Positions 1 to 7,145 of a DNA stretch of 53,952 nucleotides are shown piece after piece. Source of the stretch: Bacteroidaceae bacterium. GTDB taxonomy: Bacteria; Bacteroidota; Bacteroidia; Bacteroidales; Bacteroidaceae. Every line of letters starts with the position of its first letter. The first letter of the stretch is position 1. The position numbers were made by a program, and so were the translations under genes. A model generated the notes under the pieces. That model was given only the letters and a program-made list of their open reading frames with translations. It did no database searches and was not told where the DNA came from. The stretch lies in assembly GCA_900770665.1 (NCBI GenBank), contig CAAGKZ010000018.1:1-53952 (forward strand). Direction: 5' to 3'.

Positions 1-66
1 ACTGGTCGGCTGTAATCATCTTTATTCTGTTATCTATTAATTATTGTGCGAAGATACAACGATATT

Positions 67-84
67 CAAAAATACGCAAATATA
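67..84 (-). promoter_or_regulatory. Possible minus-strand -7 elements for a gene left of the window
   Basis: Two overlapping matches to the reverse complement of TAnnTTTG occur, CAAAAATA at 67-74 and CAAATATA at 77-84. No good -33 partner was found. They would serve a gene beyond the left edge reading leftwards. Confidence 0.25.
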
Positions 85-151
85 ACGCGCGCGTTAAGAC
101 TGTTTTAATGGAGTATTATTGTTTTTTGTTGATAAAATCCTTTTGTCGGAT

Positions 152-183
152 TTTGCAGATGCGCTCTTACTGTTGTACCTTTG
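152..183 (+). promoter_or_regulatory. Bacteroides-type promoter of the argE-like gene
   Basis: TTTG at 152-155 and TACCTTTG at 176-183 are 20 bp apart, matching the Bacteroidales sigma-ABfr consensus (-33 TTTG, -7 TAnnTTTG). The start site would fall near 190, which leaves a short leader and fixes the downstream start codon at 203 rather than an upstream in-frame codon. Confidence 0.65.
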
Positions 184-202
184 TGCCACAAGAAGAGAGT
201 AT

Positions 203-1279
203 ATGAATATAAGTGAAGCTAATGTGAAACAGGCGGTCGAACTGCTGAAGGTGCTCATAAGTACACCTTCAATAAGTCGCGAAGAGAGCGATGCAACCGA
301 TAAGTTGCAACTCTTCATCGAGCGTGGAGCGCCGGTGAGGTGCGAGGTGCACCGCCATCTGAACAACCTGTGGTGTGTTGCTCCGGGTTTTGATGCTTTA
401 CGTCCAACGCTTCTGCTCGATGCACACATTGATACTGTAAAGCCGGTAAGTGGCTGGAGCAAGCACCCCTTTACACCCATTGTGGAGGGTGATGTGATTT
501 ATGGTCTTGGCAGTAACGACGATGGTGCTTCATTGGTTACACTACTGCAGGTTTTTTACAAAATATGCCAGAAACCGCAGAAGTATAATACCGTTTTTCT
601 CGCTTCGGCCGAGGAGGAGGTATCCGGCGCAAACGGAATAGAGGCCGTACTACCTTTATTGCCGCCAATAAGTTGCGCAATAATAGGTGAACCTACATCC
701 ATGCAGCCGGCTATTGCGGAAAAAGGGCTTATGGTGCTCGATTGCGTTGCCGAGGGTGTGTCGGGGCATGCTGCGCGTAACGAGGGTGTAAATGCTCTCT
801 ACAAGGCGTTGGATGACATTGAGTGGTTCCGTACCTACAGATACACAAGAACGTCGGAACTTTTGGGCGATGTAAAGATGACCGTCACTCAAATAAATGC
901 CGGTACACAGCACAATGTGATTCCCGACAGATGCAGCTATGTAGTCGATGTGCGCAGCAACGAGTGCTATTCGAACAAGGAACTGCTCGATATAATAAAG
1001 TCGAATGTAAGCAGCTGTGTCACAGCGCGTTCAACAAGGCTCAACTCTTCATCCATATCCATTGAACATCCCTTGGTACAACGTGCCGTTGCAATGGGCT
1101 CTGTGCCCTACGGCTCACCCACACTCTCCAACCAAGCATTGGTGGGTGGTATCCCGACGTTGAAGATGGGGCCTGGCGACACGGTGCGTTCGCACACAGC
1201 CAATGAATATGTCCTCATTAGCGAAATACGCGATGGCATAGAAAAATTCTGTGCGATGTTTGATGGATTGAGACTGTGA
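203..1279 (+). CDS. argE: M20 family deacetylase, acetyl/succinyl-ornithine deacetylase type
   Basis: A 358-residue M20 metallohydrolase. Visible motifs are LLLDAHIDTV (first metal His and its Asp), GLGSNDDGAS (bridging Asp), ASAEEEVSG (catalytic Glu pair), IIGEPTS, and a late His in RSHTANEYV. The N-terminal VELLKVLISTPSISREE and the NNLWCV segment resemble the Bacteroidetes ArgE' group, which works in arginine synthesis and in Bacteroides fragilis acts on N-succinylornithine. The substrate cannot be decided from sequence alone. The frame stays open upstream to 119, but a promoter at 152-183 makes ATG 203 the sound start. No other arg genes are in view. Confidence 0.85.
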   Translation: MNISEANVKQAVELLKVLISTPSISREESDATDKLQLFIERGAPVRCEVHRHLNNLWCVAPGFDALRPTLLLDAHIDTVKPVSGWSKHPFTPIVEGDVIYGLGSNDDGASLVTLLQVFYKICQKPQKYNTVFLASAEEEVSGANGIEAVLPLLPPISCAIIGEPTSMQPAIAEKGLMVLDCVAEGVSGHAARNEGVNALYKALDDIEWFRTYRYTRTSELLGDVKMTVTQINAGTQHNVIPDRCSYVVDVRSNECYSNKELLDIIKSNVSSCVTARSTRLNSSSISIEHPLVQRAVAMGSVPYGSPTLSNQALVGGIPTLKMGPGDTVRSHTANEYVLISEIRDGIEKFCAMFDGLRL

Positions 1280-1358
1280 ATGCCGGAACTTGTTGATTGT
1301 TGCGCTCTGCACAAAATTCTTGTTTACATTGTTTTTACGTTTTTTTACATAAAAAGTA

Positions 1359-1387
1359 TTGCATGTATGTAAAATTTGTTAACTTTG
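1359..1387 (+). promoter_or_regulatory. Bacteroides-type promoter of the CD225-DUF2752 pair
   Basis: TTG at 1359-1361 and TAACTTTG at 1380-1387 are separated by 18 bp, close to the Bacteroidales consensus. The leader before ATG 1417 would be only about 20 nt. Confidence 0.55.
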
Positions 1388-1416
1388 CTTTATGTTAAAC
1401 TTTTATGTATACTTCT

Positions 1417-1767
1417 ATGGAAAATAATTATCAAAATCCTCAAGAGAATCCTCAAGAGAATCCTCAAGCGAATCTTGCATACAAACCATCAAACAATATG
1501 GTTTGGGCAGTACTTACAACAATATTCTGCTGCTTGCCATTTGGTATTCCTGCTATCGTATTCGCTGCAAGAGTTGACTCTTTGTGGTTTTCGGGAAGAC
1601 ACCAGGAGGCTTATAACGCAGCCAGGGTTTCCCGAAATTGGGCTTTGATTTCGGCAATAGTTGCCATTGTTGGTTGGATTCTCTATATTGCTTTCTTTGC
1701 TGCGTTTTTTGAAGCGATTGAAGAGGCTGAAGAGGCTGCTTATTATGATAGCTACTACTATTATTAA
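1417..1767 (+). CDS. CD225/dispanin family two-helix membrane protein
   Basis: A 116-residue protein. A Pro/Gln/Asn-rich N-terminus carries three copies of NPQ(E/A) encoded by a 12-bp tandem repeat (1435-1470). A first hydrophobic segment follows (about 28-52, with FCCLPFGIPAIVFAA), then a polar loop (RVDSLWFSGRHQEAYNAARVSRNWA), a second helix (about 75-100), and an acidic, Tyr-rich tail. This is the CD225 fold seen in eukaryotic IFITM proteins, including the Cys-Cys at 38-39. Function in bacteria is unknown. ATG 1405 is an alternative start, and 1417 gives the more usual N-terminus. The stop overlaps the next start as TAATG, so the two genes are translationally coupled. Confidence 0.8.
   Translation: MENNYQNPQENPQENPQANLAYKPSNNMVWAVLTTIFCCLPFGIPAIVFAARVDSLWFSGRHQEAYNAARVSRNWALISAIVAIVGWILYIAFFAAFFEAIEEAEEAAYYDSYYYY
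1435..1470 (+). repeat. 12-bp tandem repeat, three copies, inside the CD225 gene
   Basis: Units aatcctcaagag (1435-1446 and 1447-1458) and aatcctcaagcg (1459-1470) encode NPQE-NPQE-NPQA. Gain or loss of a unit would keep the frame and change only the length of the cytosolic N-terminus. Confidence 0.8.
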
Positions 1768-2150
1768 TGGTTAATTCCAAAAAAGTAATTACAACAATCG
1801 TTGCCGGTGTACTGATAGCATCGGCAACGATTTTGTATTTCTTTGTGAATCCACAATATTCCAGATATATGCCCAAATGCATGTTCAAGGTGCTTACGGG
1901 TTACGACTGCCCATCTTGTGGGGCGCAGAGGGCATTTCACGCAATACTGCATGGCGATTTTGTAAAGGCCATATCTTTCAATCCGTTCTTTGTTATCTCG
2001 GTACCATATTTCCTGTTGCTATTGTATGCGACAGTGTTCCATAATGGTAAGAAAGACAGTGTTACACGTATTGCCTTTAACCGTTGGCTGGCATACGGTT
2101 ATATAGTGCTTTTCTTTGCTTGGTGGGTTGCAAGGAATATATGGTTCTGA
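1767..2150 (+). CDS. DUF2752 family membrane protein
   Basis: A 127-residue protein with three predicted hydrophobic segments (about 7-27, 72-92 and 104-122). It has the family signature CPSCGAQRAFHA at 48-59, where C48 and C51 sit in the CPxCG..R arrangement conserved in DUF2752. The biochemical role is unknown. The start codon overlaps the stop of the CD225-like gene (TAATG), so the two are co-translated and probably act together in the inner membrane. A hairpin just downstream ends the unit. Confidence 0.8.
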   Translation: MVNSKKVITTIVAGVLIASATILYFFVNPQYSRYMPKCMFKVLTGYDCPSCGAQRAFHAILHGDFVKAISFNPFFVISVPYFLLLLYATVFHNGKKDSVTRIAFNRWLAYGYIVLFFAWWVARNIWF

Positions 2151-2154
2151 ATTG

Positions 2155-2198
2155 AAAAACAGGTTCATGAGTCTTTAAAGGATACATGAGCCTGTTTT
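2155..2198. terminator. Convergent hairpin terminator
   Basis: Arms aaaacaggttcatg (from 2156) and catgagcctgtttt (2185-2198) pair over 14 bp with one G-U position. The hairpin lies between the DUF2752 stop and the ybeY stop at 2201 and can serve both strands. Confidence 0.7.
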
Positions 2199-2200
2199 CT

Positions 2201-2611
2201 TTATCTCATTGCCAGCGCCTTGTTCTCGCAGGCTTCCATAATCTCGCGTTCGCCCTCGCCCTTGTCGTTGATGCCGCAAAGGTGCAGAATACCGTGGATT
2301 ATTACGCGGTGCAACTCCTGCTCGTATGTCGCCCCCACCATTTCGCTGTTGCTGCGTACGGTGTCGAGCGAGATGAAAAGGTCGCCGCTGATGACATCCT
2401 CCTCGCAGTAGTCGAAGGTGATGATGTCGGTGTAATAGTCGTGCTGCAGGTACTCGCGGTTTACCTCAAGAATCTTCTCGTCGTCGCAGAATATGTAGGC
2501 AATGTCGCCAATCTTCTTGCCGTAAGTGGCAGCAACGGCCTTAATCCATGCTGTTGTCTCGCGTCTCTTTATTGCGGGCATCTTCACGCCCTCGGTCTGG
2601 TAACTTATCAT
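2201..2611 (-). CDS. ybeY: Endoribonuclease YbeY (rRNA maturation)
   Basis: A 136-residue UPF0054 metal-dependent RNase acting in 16S rRNA 3'-end processing and ribosome quality control. The metal site is visible as HGILHLCGIND at 106-116. H106 and H110 match the canonical ligands, while the third position, usually His in HGxLHLxGYDH, is Asp116. This variant is common in Bacteroidetes homologues, so it is not a sign of decay. The gene follows the gate-domain gene by 12 nt and is probably read from the same promoter. Confidence 0.9.
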   Translation of the reverse strand: MISYQTEGVKMPAIKRRETTAWIKAVAATYGKKIGDIAYIFCDDEKILEVNREYLQHDYYTDIITFDYCEEDVISGDLFISLDTVRSNSEMVGATYEQELHRVIIHGILHLCGINDKGEGEREIMEACENKALAMR

Positions 2612-2623
2612 GATATTATAGAT

Positions 2624-3856
2624 TTATCCAAAGAAAATATATGCAACTATTATTGCCGCTATGATGCCGGCAAGGTCGGCAAGCAGGCCACAGGTAAGTG
2701 CGTGGCGGGTCTTCTTGATACCGACGCTGCCAAAATAGACGGCAAGGATGTAGAATGTGGTGTCTGTCGCACCCTGGAAAATACATGCAAGGCGGCCGGC
2801 AAAGGAGTCGGCTCCGTATGTCTGCATAGCATCCACCATCATGCCGCGTGCGCCGCTGCCGCTCAGCGGCTTCATTATTGCTGTGGGCAGGGCACCCACG
2901 AAATCGGTGTCGGCTCCAAGTGCGCTGGCAATGCCTGCAATGCCGTTCATGATGACATCCATGCCGCCTGATGCACGGAATACGGCGATTGCAACCAATA
3001 TTGCAATAAGATATGGAATAATGCGCACAGCCGTTCCAAAACCATCCTTTGCCCCCTCGATAAAAGCATCGTATACATTTACCTTTGCTCGTATGCCGGC
3101 AACGATGAACAATACTATTATGGAGAACAGTATGACGCCTGCGAGTGATGTCGAGAGTGCTTCAATGCGCACTTGTGACAGCTGCATCATTCCCCAGGTG
3201 CCGGCTGTAATAAAAAGACACACTCCAAAGATGAACAGCATCATTGTGCGGTTGAAGAGGTTGATGCGCTGGTAGATGCTGGTGACGATGAGGCCTACCA
3301 AGGTAGCCACGGTGGTGGCGATGAGAATGGGCAGGAATACATCGGTGGGGTTGGCAGCTCCTGCCTCGGTGCGGAATGTGAGTACCGATATCGGAATGAG
3401 CGTCAGTCCCGATGTGTTCAGTACAAGGAACATTATCATGGGGTTGCTGGCGGTGTCTTTCTTCGGGTTCAGTTCCTGCAATTCCTGCATAGCCTTGAGT
3501 CCCATAGGCGTTGCGGCATTGTCAAGTCCCAGCATGTTTGCCGAGAAGTTCATGAACATTGTGCCCATTGCCGGGTGACCTTTAGGTACACCGGGGAATA
3601 TTTTTGTAAGTACCGGGCTCAGCAATCTTGCCAGCGCGGCAACAAGTCCGCCTCTTTCGCCAATTTTCATTATACCCATCCATAGCGACAATACGCCGGT
3701 GAGCCCAAGCGAGAGCTCAAATGCACTCTTTGCCGAGTCGGACATGGATGCCATCATTTCGGGGAACACTGTCGTGTCTCCTGCAAATATCAGTTTGCCG
3801 AGTCCGATGACAAACGATAGAATGAAAAACGCAATCCAAATATAATTGAGTATCAT
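2624..3856 (-). CDS. Fused SpmA/SpmB-like nucleoside-recognition (Gate) membrane protein
   Basis: A 410-residue multi-pass protein. The N-terminal half has the SpmA-like gate domain (LTGVLSLWMGIMKIGERGGLV, then NMLGLDNAATPMGLKAM). The C-terminal half has an SpmB-like gate domain (IRIIPYLIAILVAIAVFRASG, then MKPLSGSGARGMMVDAM and GATDTTFYILAVYFG). In sporulating Firmicutes SpmA and SpmB are separate proteins. Bacteroidetes carry the fusion although they do not form spores. The substrate is unknown, and transport of small molecules is inferred only from the fold. A Bacteroides-type promoter precedes it. Confidence 0.8.
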   Translation of the reverse strand: MILNYIWIAFFILSFVIGLGKLIFAGDTTVFPEMMASMSDSAKSAFELSLGLTGVLSLWMGIMKIGERGGLVAALARLLSPVLTKIFPGVPKGHPAMGTMFMNFSANMLGLDNAATPMGLKAMQELQELNPKKDTASNPMIMFLVLNTSGLTLIPISVLTFRTEAGAANPTDVFLPILIATTVATLVGLIVTSIYQRINLFNRTMMLFIFGVCLFITAGTWGMMQLSQVRIEALSTSLAGVILFSIIVLFIVAGIRAKVNVYDAFIEGAKDGFGTAVRIIPYLIAILVAIAVFRASGGMDVIMNGIAGIASALGADTDFVGALPTAIMKPLSGSGARGMMVDAMQTYGADSFAGRLACIFQGATDTTFYILAVYFGSVGIKKTRHALTCGLLADLAGIIAAIIVAYIFFG

Positions 3857-3885
3857 TTTGCTGTTGCATGTTTAGTGTGGATATA

Positions 3886-3916
3886 CAAAAGTAGTTTTTT
3901 TTTATTCTGCATCAAA
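3886..3916 (-). promoter_or_regulatory. Bacteroides-type promoter of spmAB-like gene and ybeY
   Basis: On the minus strand, TTTG (3916-3913) and TACTTTTG (3893-3886) are 19 bp apart, a full consensus match. The leader to ATG 3856 is about 25 nt. Confidence 0.65.
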
Positions 3917-3993
3917 ACAAAACTGCCGGCTGTTTTGTTATATGTTCATATCCCGGTGATTTTACCGGTGCAAACTTTTAAACAATCAACACT

Positions 3994-4497
3994 TTGGATA
4001 CTGCAAAATTCAAGAGAGAACTGCTTGAGGTTCAGTCGGAGCTGCAACGTTTCGCCTACAAACTGACGGCAGATAGGGAAGAGGCGAACGATTTGCTGCA
4101 GGAGACATCCTTAAAGGCTTTGGGTAATATGGAGAAATACACTCCAGGTACGAACTTTAAAGGTTGGGTATATACGATAATGCGCAATATATTCATCAAT
4201 AATTACCGCAAAGAGGTCAGGGACCAGATTTTCGTGGACCAGACCGATAATCTGTTCCACATCAACACTTCGCGCGAGTTGGATTATTACGTTACCGACA
4301 ACGGCTACGATACTAAAGAGATATATCGTGTTGTCCACGGCTTGCCACGGGATTACCGCATCCCATTTCTCATGCATATTGCAGGTTTCAAGTATCGCGA
4401 GATTGCCGACCGGCTTGGACTCCCGATAGGTACTGTGAAGAGCCGCATCTTTTTCACACGCCAGCAGTTGCAGACATTGTTGAAGGACTATAAATAA
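3994..4497 (+). CDS. RNA polymerase sigma factor, sigma-70 family (ECF type)
   Basis: A 167-residue sigma factor with region 2 (FAYKLTADREEANDLLQETSLKAL, then GWVYTIMRNIFINNYRK) and region 4.2 (FKYREIADRLGLPIGTVKSRIFFTRQQL, a helix-turn-helix). The start is TTG at 3994, because no ATG lies in frame before region 2 and homologues begin with the same M-D-x-A-x-F pattern. No anti-sigma gene is adjacent, unlike many ECF systems, so its trigger cannot be read here. A strong terminator follows. Confidence 0.85.
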   Translation: MDTAKFKRELLEVQSELQRFAYKLTADREEANDLLQETSLKALGNMEKYTPGTNFKGWVYTIMRNIFINNYRKEVRDQIFVDQTDNLFHINTSRELDYYVTDNGYDTKEIYRVVHGLPRDYRIPFLMHIAGFKYREIADRLGLPIGTVKSRIFFTRQQLQTLLKDYK

Positions 4498-4515
4498 CCA
4501 AGGAGTTGACCCCTA

Positions 4516-4562
4516 ACATGAAGGTGACCATTTTACTTTCTGGTCACCTTCATGTGTTTTTC
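4516..4562 (+). terminator. Rho-independent terminator of the sigma-factor gene
   Basis: A perfect 15-bp stem (acatgaaggtgacca / tggtcaccttcatgt) with a 10-nt loop is followed by a T-rich tail at 4557-4562. Confidence 0.85.
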
Positions 4563-4571
4563 AAATCCGTG

Positions 4572-7010
4572 TCAGATATTCGCAATTCGCATTATGTCGG
4601 CAAAGACACCGGCGGCGGTTACGCTGGCGCCGGCACCATAGCCCTGTATTAGCATAGGGTACTCCTTGTAGCGCTCGGTGGTGAGCAGGATTATGTTGTT
4701 GCTGCCCTCGAGGTGGTAGAACGGATGACGTTCGTTGACCTTGCACAGCGAGACGCTTCCCTTGCCGTTCTCGTACTTTGCAATGAAACGCCAATGCATC
4801 TTCTCGGCCACCAATTGCTTGCGCTCCTCCTCGAACTGCGCATCAAGCTGCGGCAGCTTTGCCCAGAAGTTCTCCAGTGTGCCGTCGAACAGTTCCTGTG
4901 GAATGAAGAGGTTTGCCTCCACATCGCTCTGCTCAATGGCATAGCCTGCCTCGCGTGCAAGGATTACCAGTTTGCGTATAACGTCCTTGCCGCAAAGGTC
5001 GATGCGCGGGTCGGGTTCGCTGTAGCCCTTTTCCTGTGCAAGGCGCACTGCCTGGCTCATTGGGATATCCTTGCCAAGTACGTTGAATATGAAGTTGAGC
5101 GTGCCGCTGAGCACAGCCTCAATCTTCAATATCTTGTCGCCGCTGTTGATGAGGTCATTGATGGTGTTTATGATTGGGAGTCCCGCACCCACATTGGTCT
5201 CGAACAGGTATTTGATGTTGCGCTGGCGTGCAATCTGTTTAAGGTTGTTGTATGTGGCATAGTCGGCCGATGCTGCAATCTTGTTGGCTGCCACCACGCT
5301 GATGTTGTGCGACAGCAGGTCGCCGTATATTGCCGCAACTTCGCTGCTTGCAGTGCAGTCCACGAATACCGAGTTGAAGATGTTCATCTCAATTATATCA
5401 TCGCGCAGTTTGCTGATGCTGCTTGGTGCGCTCTCCTTTAGTGCAGTGCGGTAGCCTGCGGTGTCCAGTCCCTCGCGGTCGAATATTGCATTGCGGCTGT
5501 TGGCGATGCCCACGATGTTAAGCTTCAACCCGTGCTCTTTCTTCAGTTTCTCCTGTTGCGACACAATCTGCTCAATGAGGCTGCCGCCAACTGTTCCCAC
5601 GCCGCAGATGAAAAGGTTCAACACTTTGTACTCCGACAGGAAGAAAGAGTCGTGGATCACGTTCAGTGTCTTGCGCAGCAGGTCGGCCTTTATGACGAAC
5701 GAGATGTTTGTCTCCTGCCCGCCTTGGGCACAGGCAACCACGTTGATACCGTTGCGTCCCAGTGTCTGGAACAACTTGCCGATGATGCCGGCATTGTGGC
5801 GCATGTTCTCGCCCACAATGGCCACGGTAGAAAGGTCGGTAGTAGCTCTCACGCTTTCCATCAGGCCCATTGAAATCTCCTTCTCGAACTCCTTGTTAAG
5901 CACTTCGGTTGCCTTTTCGGCATCCACATGGCGCAGACCGATTGATGTGCTGTTCTCGGATGATGCCTGTGCAACAAGGAACACACTTATGCCGGCATTG
6001 CCAAGCGCGCGGAAGATGCGGTGGTTTACGCCAACCACACCCACCATGCCGAGTCCTTGTACTGTGAGCAGGTCGGTGTCGTTGATGCTTGATATTCCCT
6101 TGATGAGACGCCCCTCGCTCTCGCTGTCGGCATCTATTATGGTACCCTCACCGCTTGGGTTGAAGGTGTTCTTTATCTTTATTGGAATGTTTGCCTTGAA
6201 TACGGGATAGATTGTAGGTGGGTAGACAACCTTTGCGCCGAAGTTGCATAGCTCTGTAGCCTCAACGTAACTCAGGTGCCCAATGGTGTATGCGTTGTTG
6301 ATTACACGCGGGTCGGCGGTCATGAATCCGTCAACGTCGGTCCAAATCTCAAGGCAGTCGGCGTTCAGTGTGGCTGCAATTATGGCAGCGGTATAGTCGC
6401 TGCCGCCGCGTCCAAGGTTTGTTATCTCTTCGCTCTCCTTGTCCTGGGCAATGAATCCCGGAACAACGATTATCTTCTCGTTGCTGCCGTCGAAATGTTC
6501 GTGTATCAGCCTGTCGGTGATGTCATCGGCAAGGATGTACTTCTTGTGCTTTGTCTCGGTTTTTATGAACTTGCGGGCGTTGAAGCGCACTGCGCCGTCA
6601 ATGAGTGCCGTGACTATGCGGCTCGAAATCCTCTCGCCATAACTTACGATTGTGGCTTCGGATTTGGGTGTCATGTTGTTGATGAGTGCGAGACCCTGAT
6701 AGATGTTGTTCAGCTCGCCAAGTAACATATCCACCTCCTCCAGCAACGCTGCGCGCTTGCCTTCGTCGGTAATTACGGTCTCTATGAGCCGGTGGTGGCG
6801 TGCGACAATCTCGCGACACTCGTCGTTGAATGCCATGTCGCCGTTTACCGCAAGGTTTGCGGTCTTAATAAGTCTGTCTGTTATGCCGCCAAGTGCCGAC
6901 ACAACAACAATTACGCGTTCATCTGCTGCAGCCTCTTCAACAATCTTCTTGAGGCTCAATATGCTCTCCACGGAACCCACTGATGTTCCGCCGAATTTCA
7001 TCACTTTCAT
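4572..7010 (-). CDS. thrA: Bifunctional aspartokinase / homoserine dehydrogenase
   Basis: An 812-residue ThrA catalysing the first and third steps of the aspartate pathway to threonine and methionine. The N-terminal kinase starts with MKVMKFGGTSVGS and has NLGRGGSDYTAA and WTDVDGFMTADPR. The middle carries tandem ACT-like regulatory segments (LLTVQGLGMVGVVGVNHRIF and STVAIVGENMRH), and the C-terminal dehydrogenase has FICGVGTVGGSL and the KGYSEPDPRIDLCGKDV motif. ATG 7010 was chosen over an upstream TTG at 7052, because homologues begin at MKVMKFGG. No thrB or thrC follows, since the next gene is convergent. A promoter lies at 7064-7094. Confidence 0.95.
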   Translation of the reverse strand: MKVMKFGGTSVGSVESILSLKKIVEEAAADERVIVVVSALGGITDRLIKTANLAVNGDMAFNDECREIVARHHRLIETVITDEGKRAALLEEVDMLLGELNNIYQGLALINNMTPKSEATIVSYGERISSRIVTALIDGAVRFNARKFIKTETKHKKYILADDITDRLIHEHFDGSNEKIIVVPGFIAQDKESEEITNLGRGGSDYTAAIIAATLNADCLEIWTDVDGFMTADPRVINNAYTIGHLSYVEATELCNFGAKVVYPPTIYPVFKANIPIKIKNTFNPSGEGTIIDADSESEGRLIKGISSINDTDLLTVQGLGMVGVVGVNHRIFRALGNAGISVFLVAQASSENSTSIGLRHVDAEKATEVLNKEFEKEISMGLMESVRATTDLSTVAIVGENMRHNAGIIGKLFQTLGRNGINVVACAQGGQETNISFVIKADLLRKTLNVIHDSFFLSEYKVLNLFICGVGTVGGSLIEQIVSQQEKLKKEHGLKLNIVGIANSRNAIFDREGLDTAGYRTALKESAPSSISKLRDDIIEMNIFNSVFVDCTASSEVAAIYGDLLSHNISVVAANKIAASADYATYNNLKQIARQRNIKYLFETNVGAGLPIINTINDLINSGDKILKIEAVLSGTLNFIFNVLGKDIPMSQAVRLAQEKGYSEPDPRIDLCGKDVIRKLVILAREAGYAIEQSDVEANLFIPQELFDGTLENFWAKLPQLDAQFEEERKQLVAEKMHWRFIAKYENGKGSVSLCKVNERHPFYHLEGSNNIILLTTERYKEYPMLIQGYGAGASVTAAGVFADIMRIANI

Positions 7011-7063
7011 TCTATAGTTGTTTTTAATGCAGTTTTTTGGTCTCTCCTGCAAACATTGAGGTG

Positions 7064-7094
7064 CAAATTTACTTTTTTTGCGTTAAAACAGCAA
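7064..7094 (-). promoter_or_regulatory. Bacteroides-type promoter of thrA
   Basis: TAAATTTG (7071-7064 on the minus strand) is preceded by TTG (7094-7092) at 20 bp. It overlaps the divergent ABC-F promoter, so the two polymerases may exclude each other. Confidence 0.55.
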
Positions 7095-7110
7095 CAATTT
7101 CGTATCTTTG
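7077..7110 (+). promoter_or_regulatory. Bacteroides-type promoter of the ABC-F gene
   Basis: TTTG at 7077-7080 and TATCTTTG at 7103-7110 are 22 bp apart, slightly long. The leader to ATG 7146 is about 28 nt. Confidence 0.55.
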
Positions 7111-7145
7111 CATTCGATTATAACAAATTAAAACAAATTGATAAT

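Noticed and set aside
119..202. N-terminal extension of the argE-like gene
   Set aside because: The stretch holds the promoter (152-183); the M20 homology starts after ATG 203.
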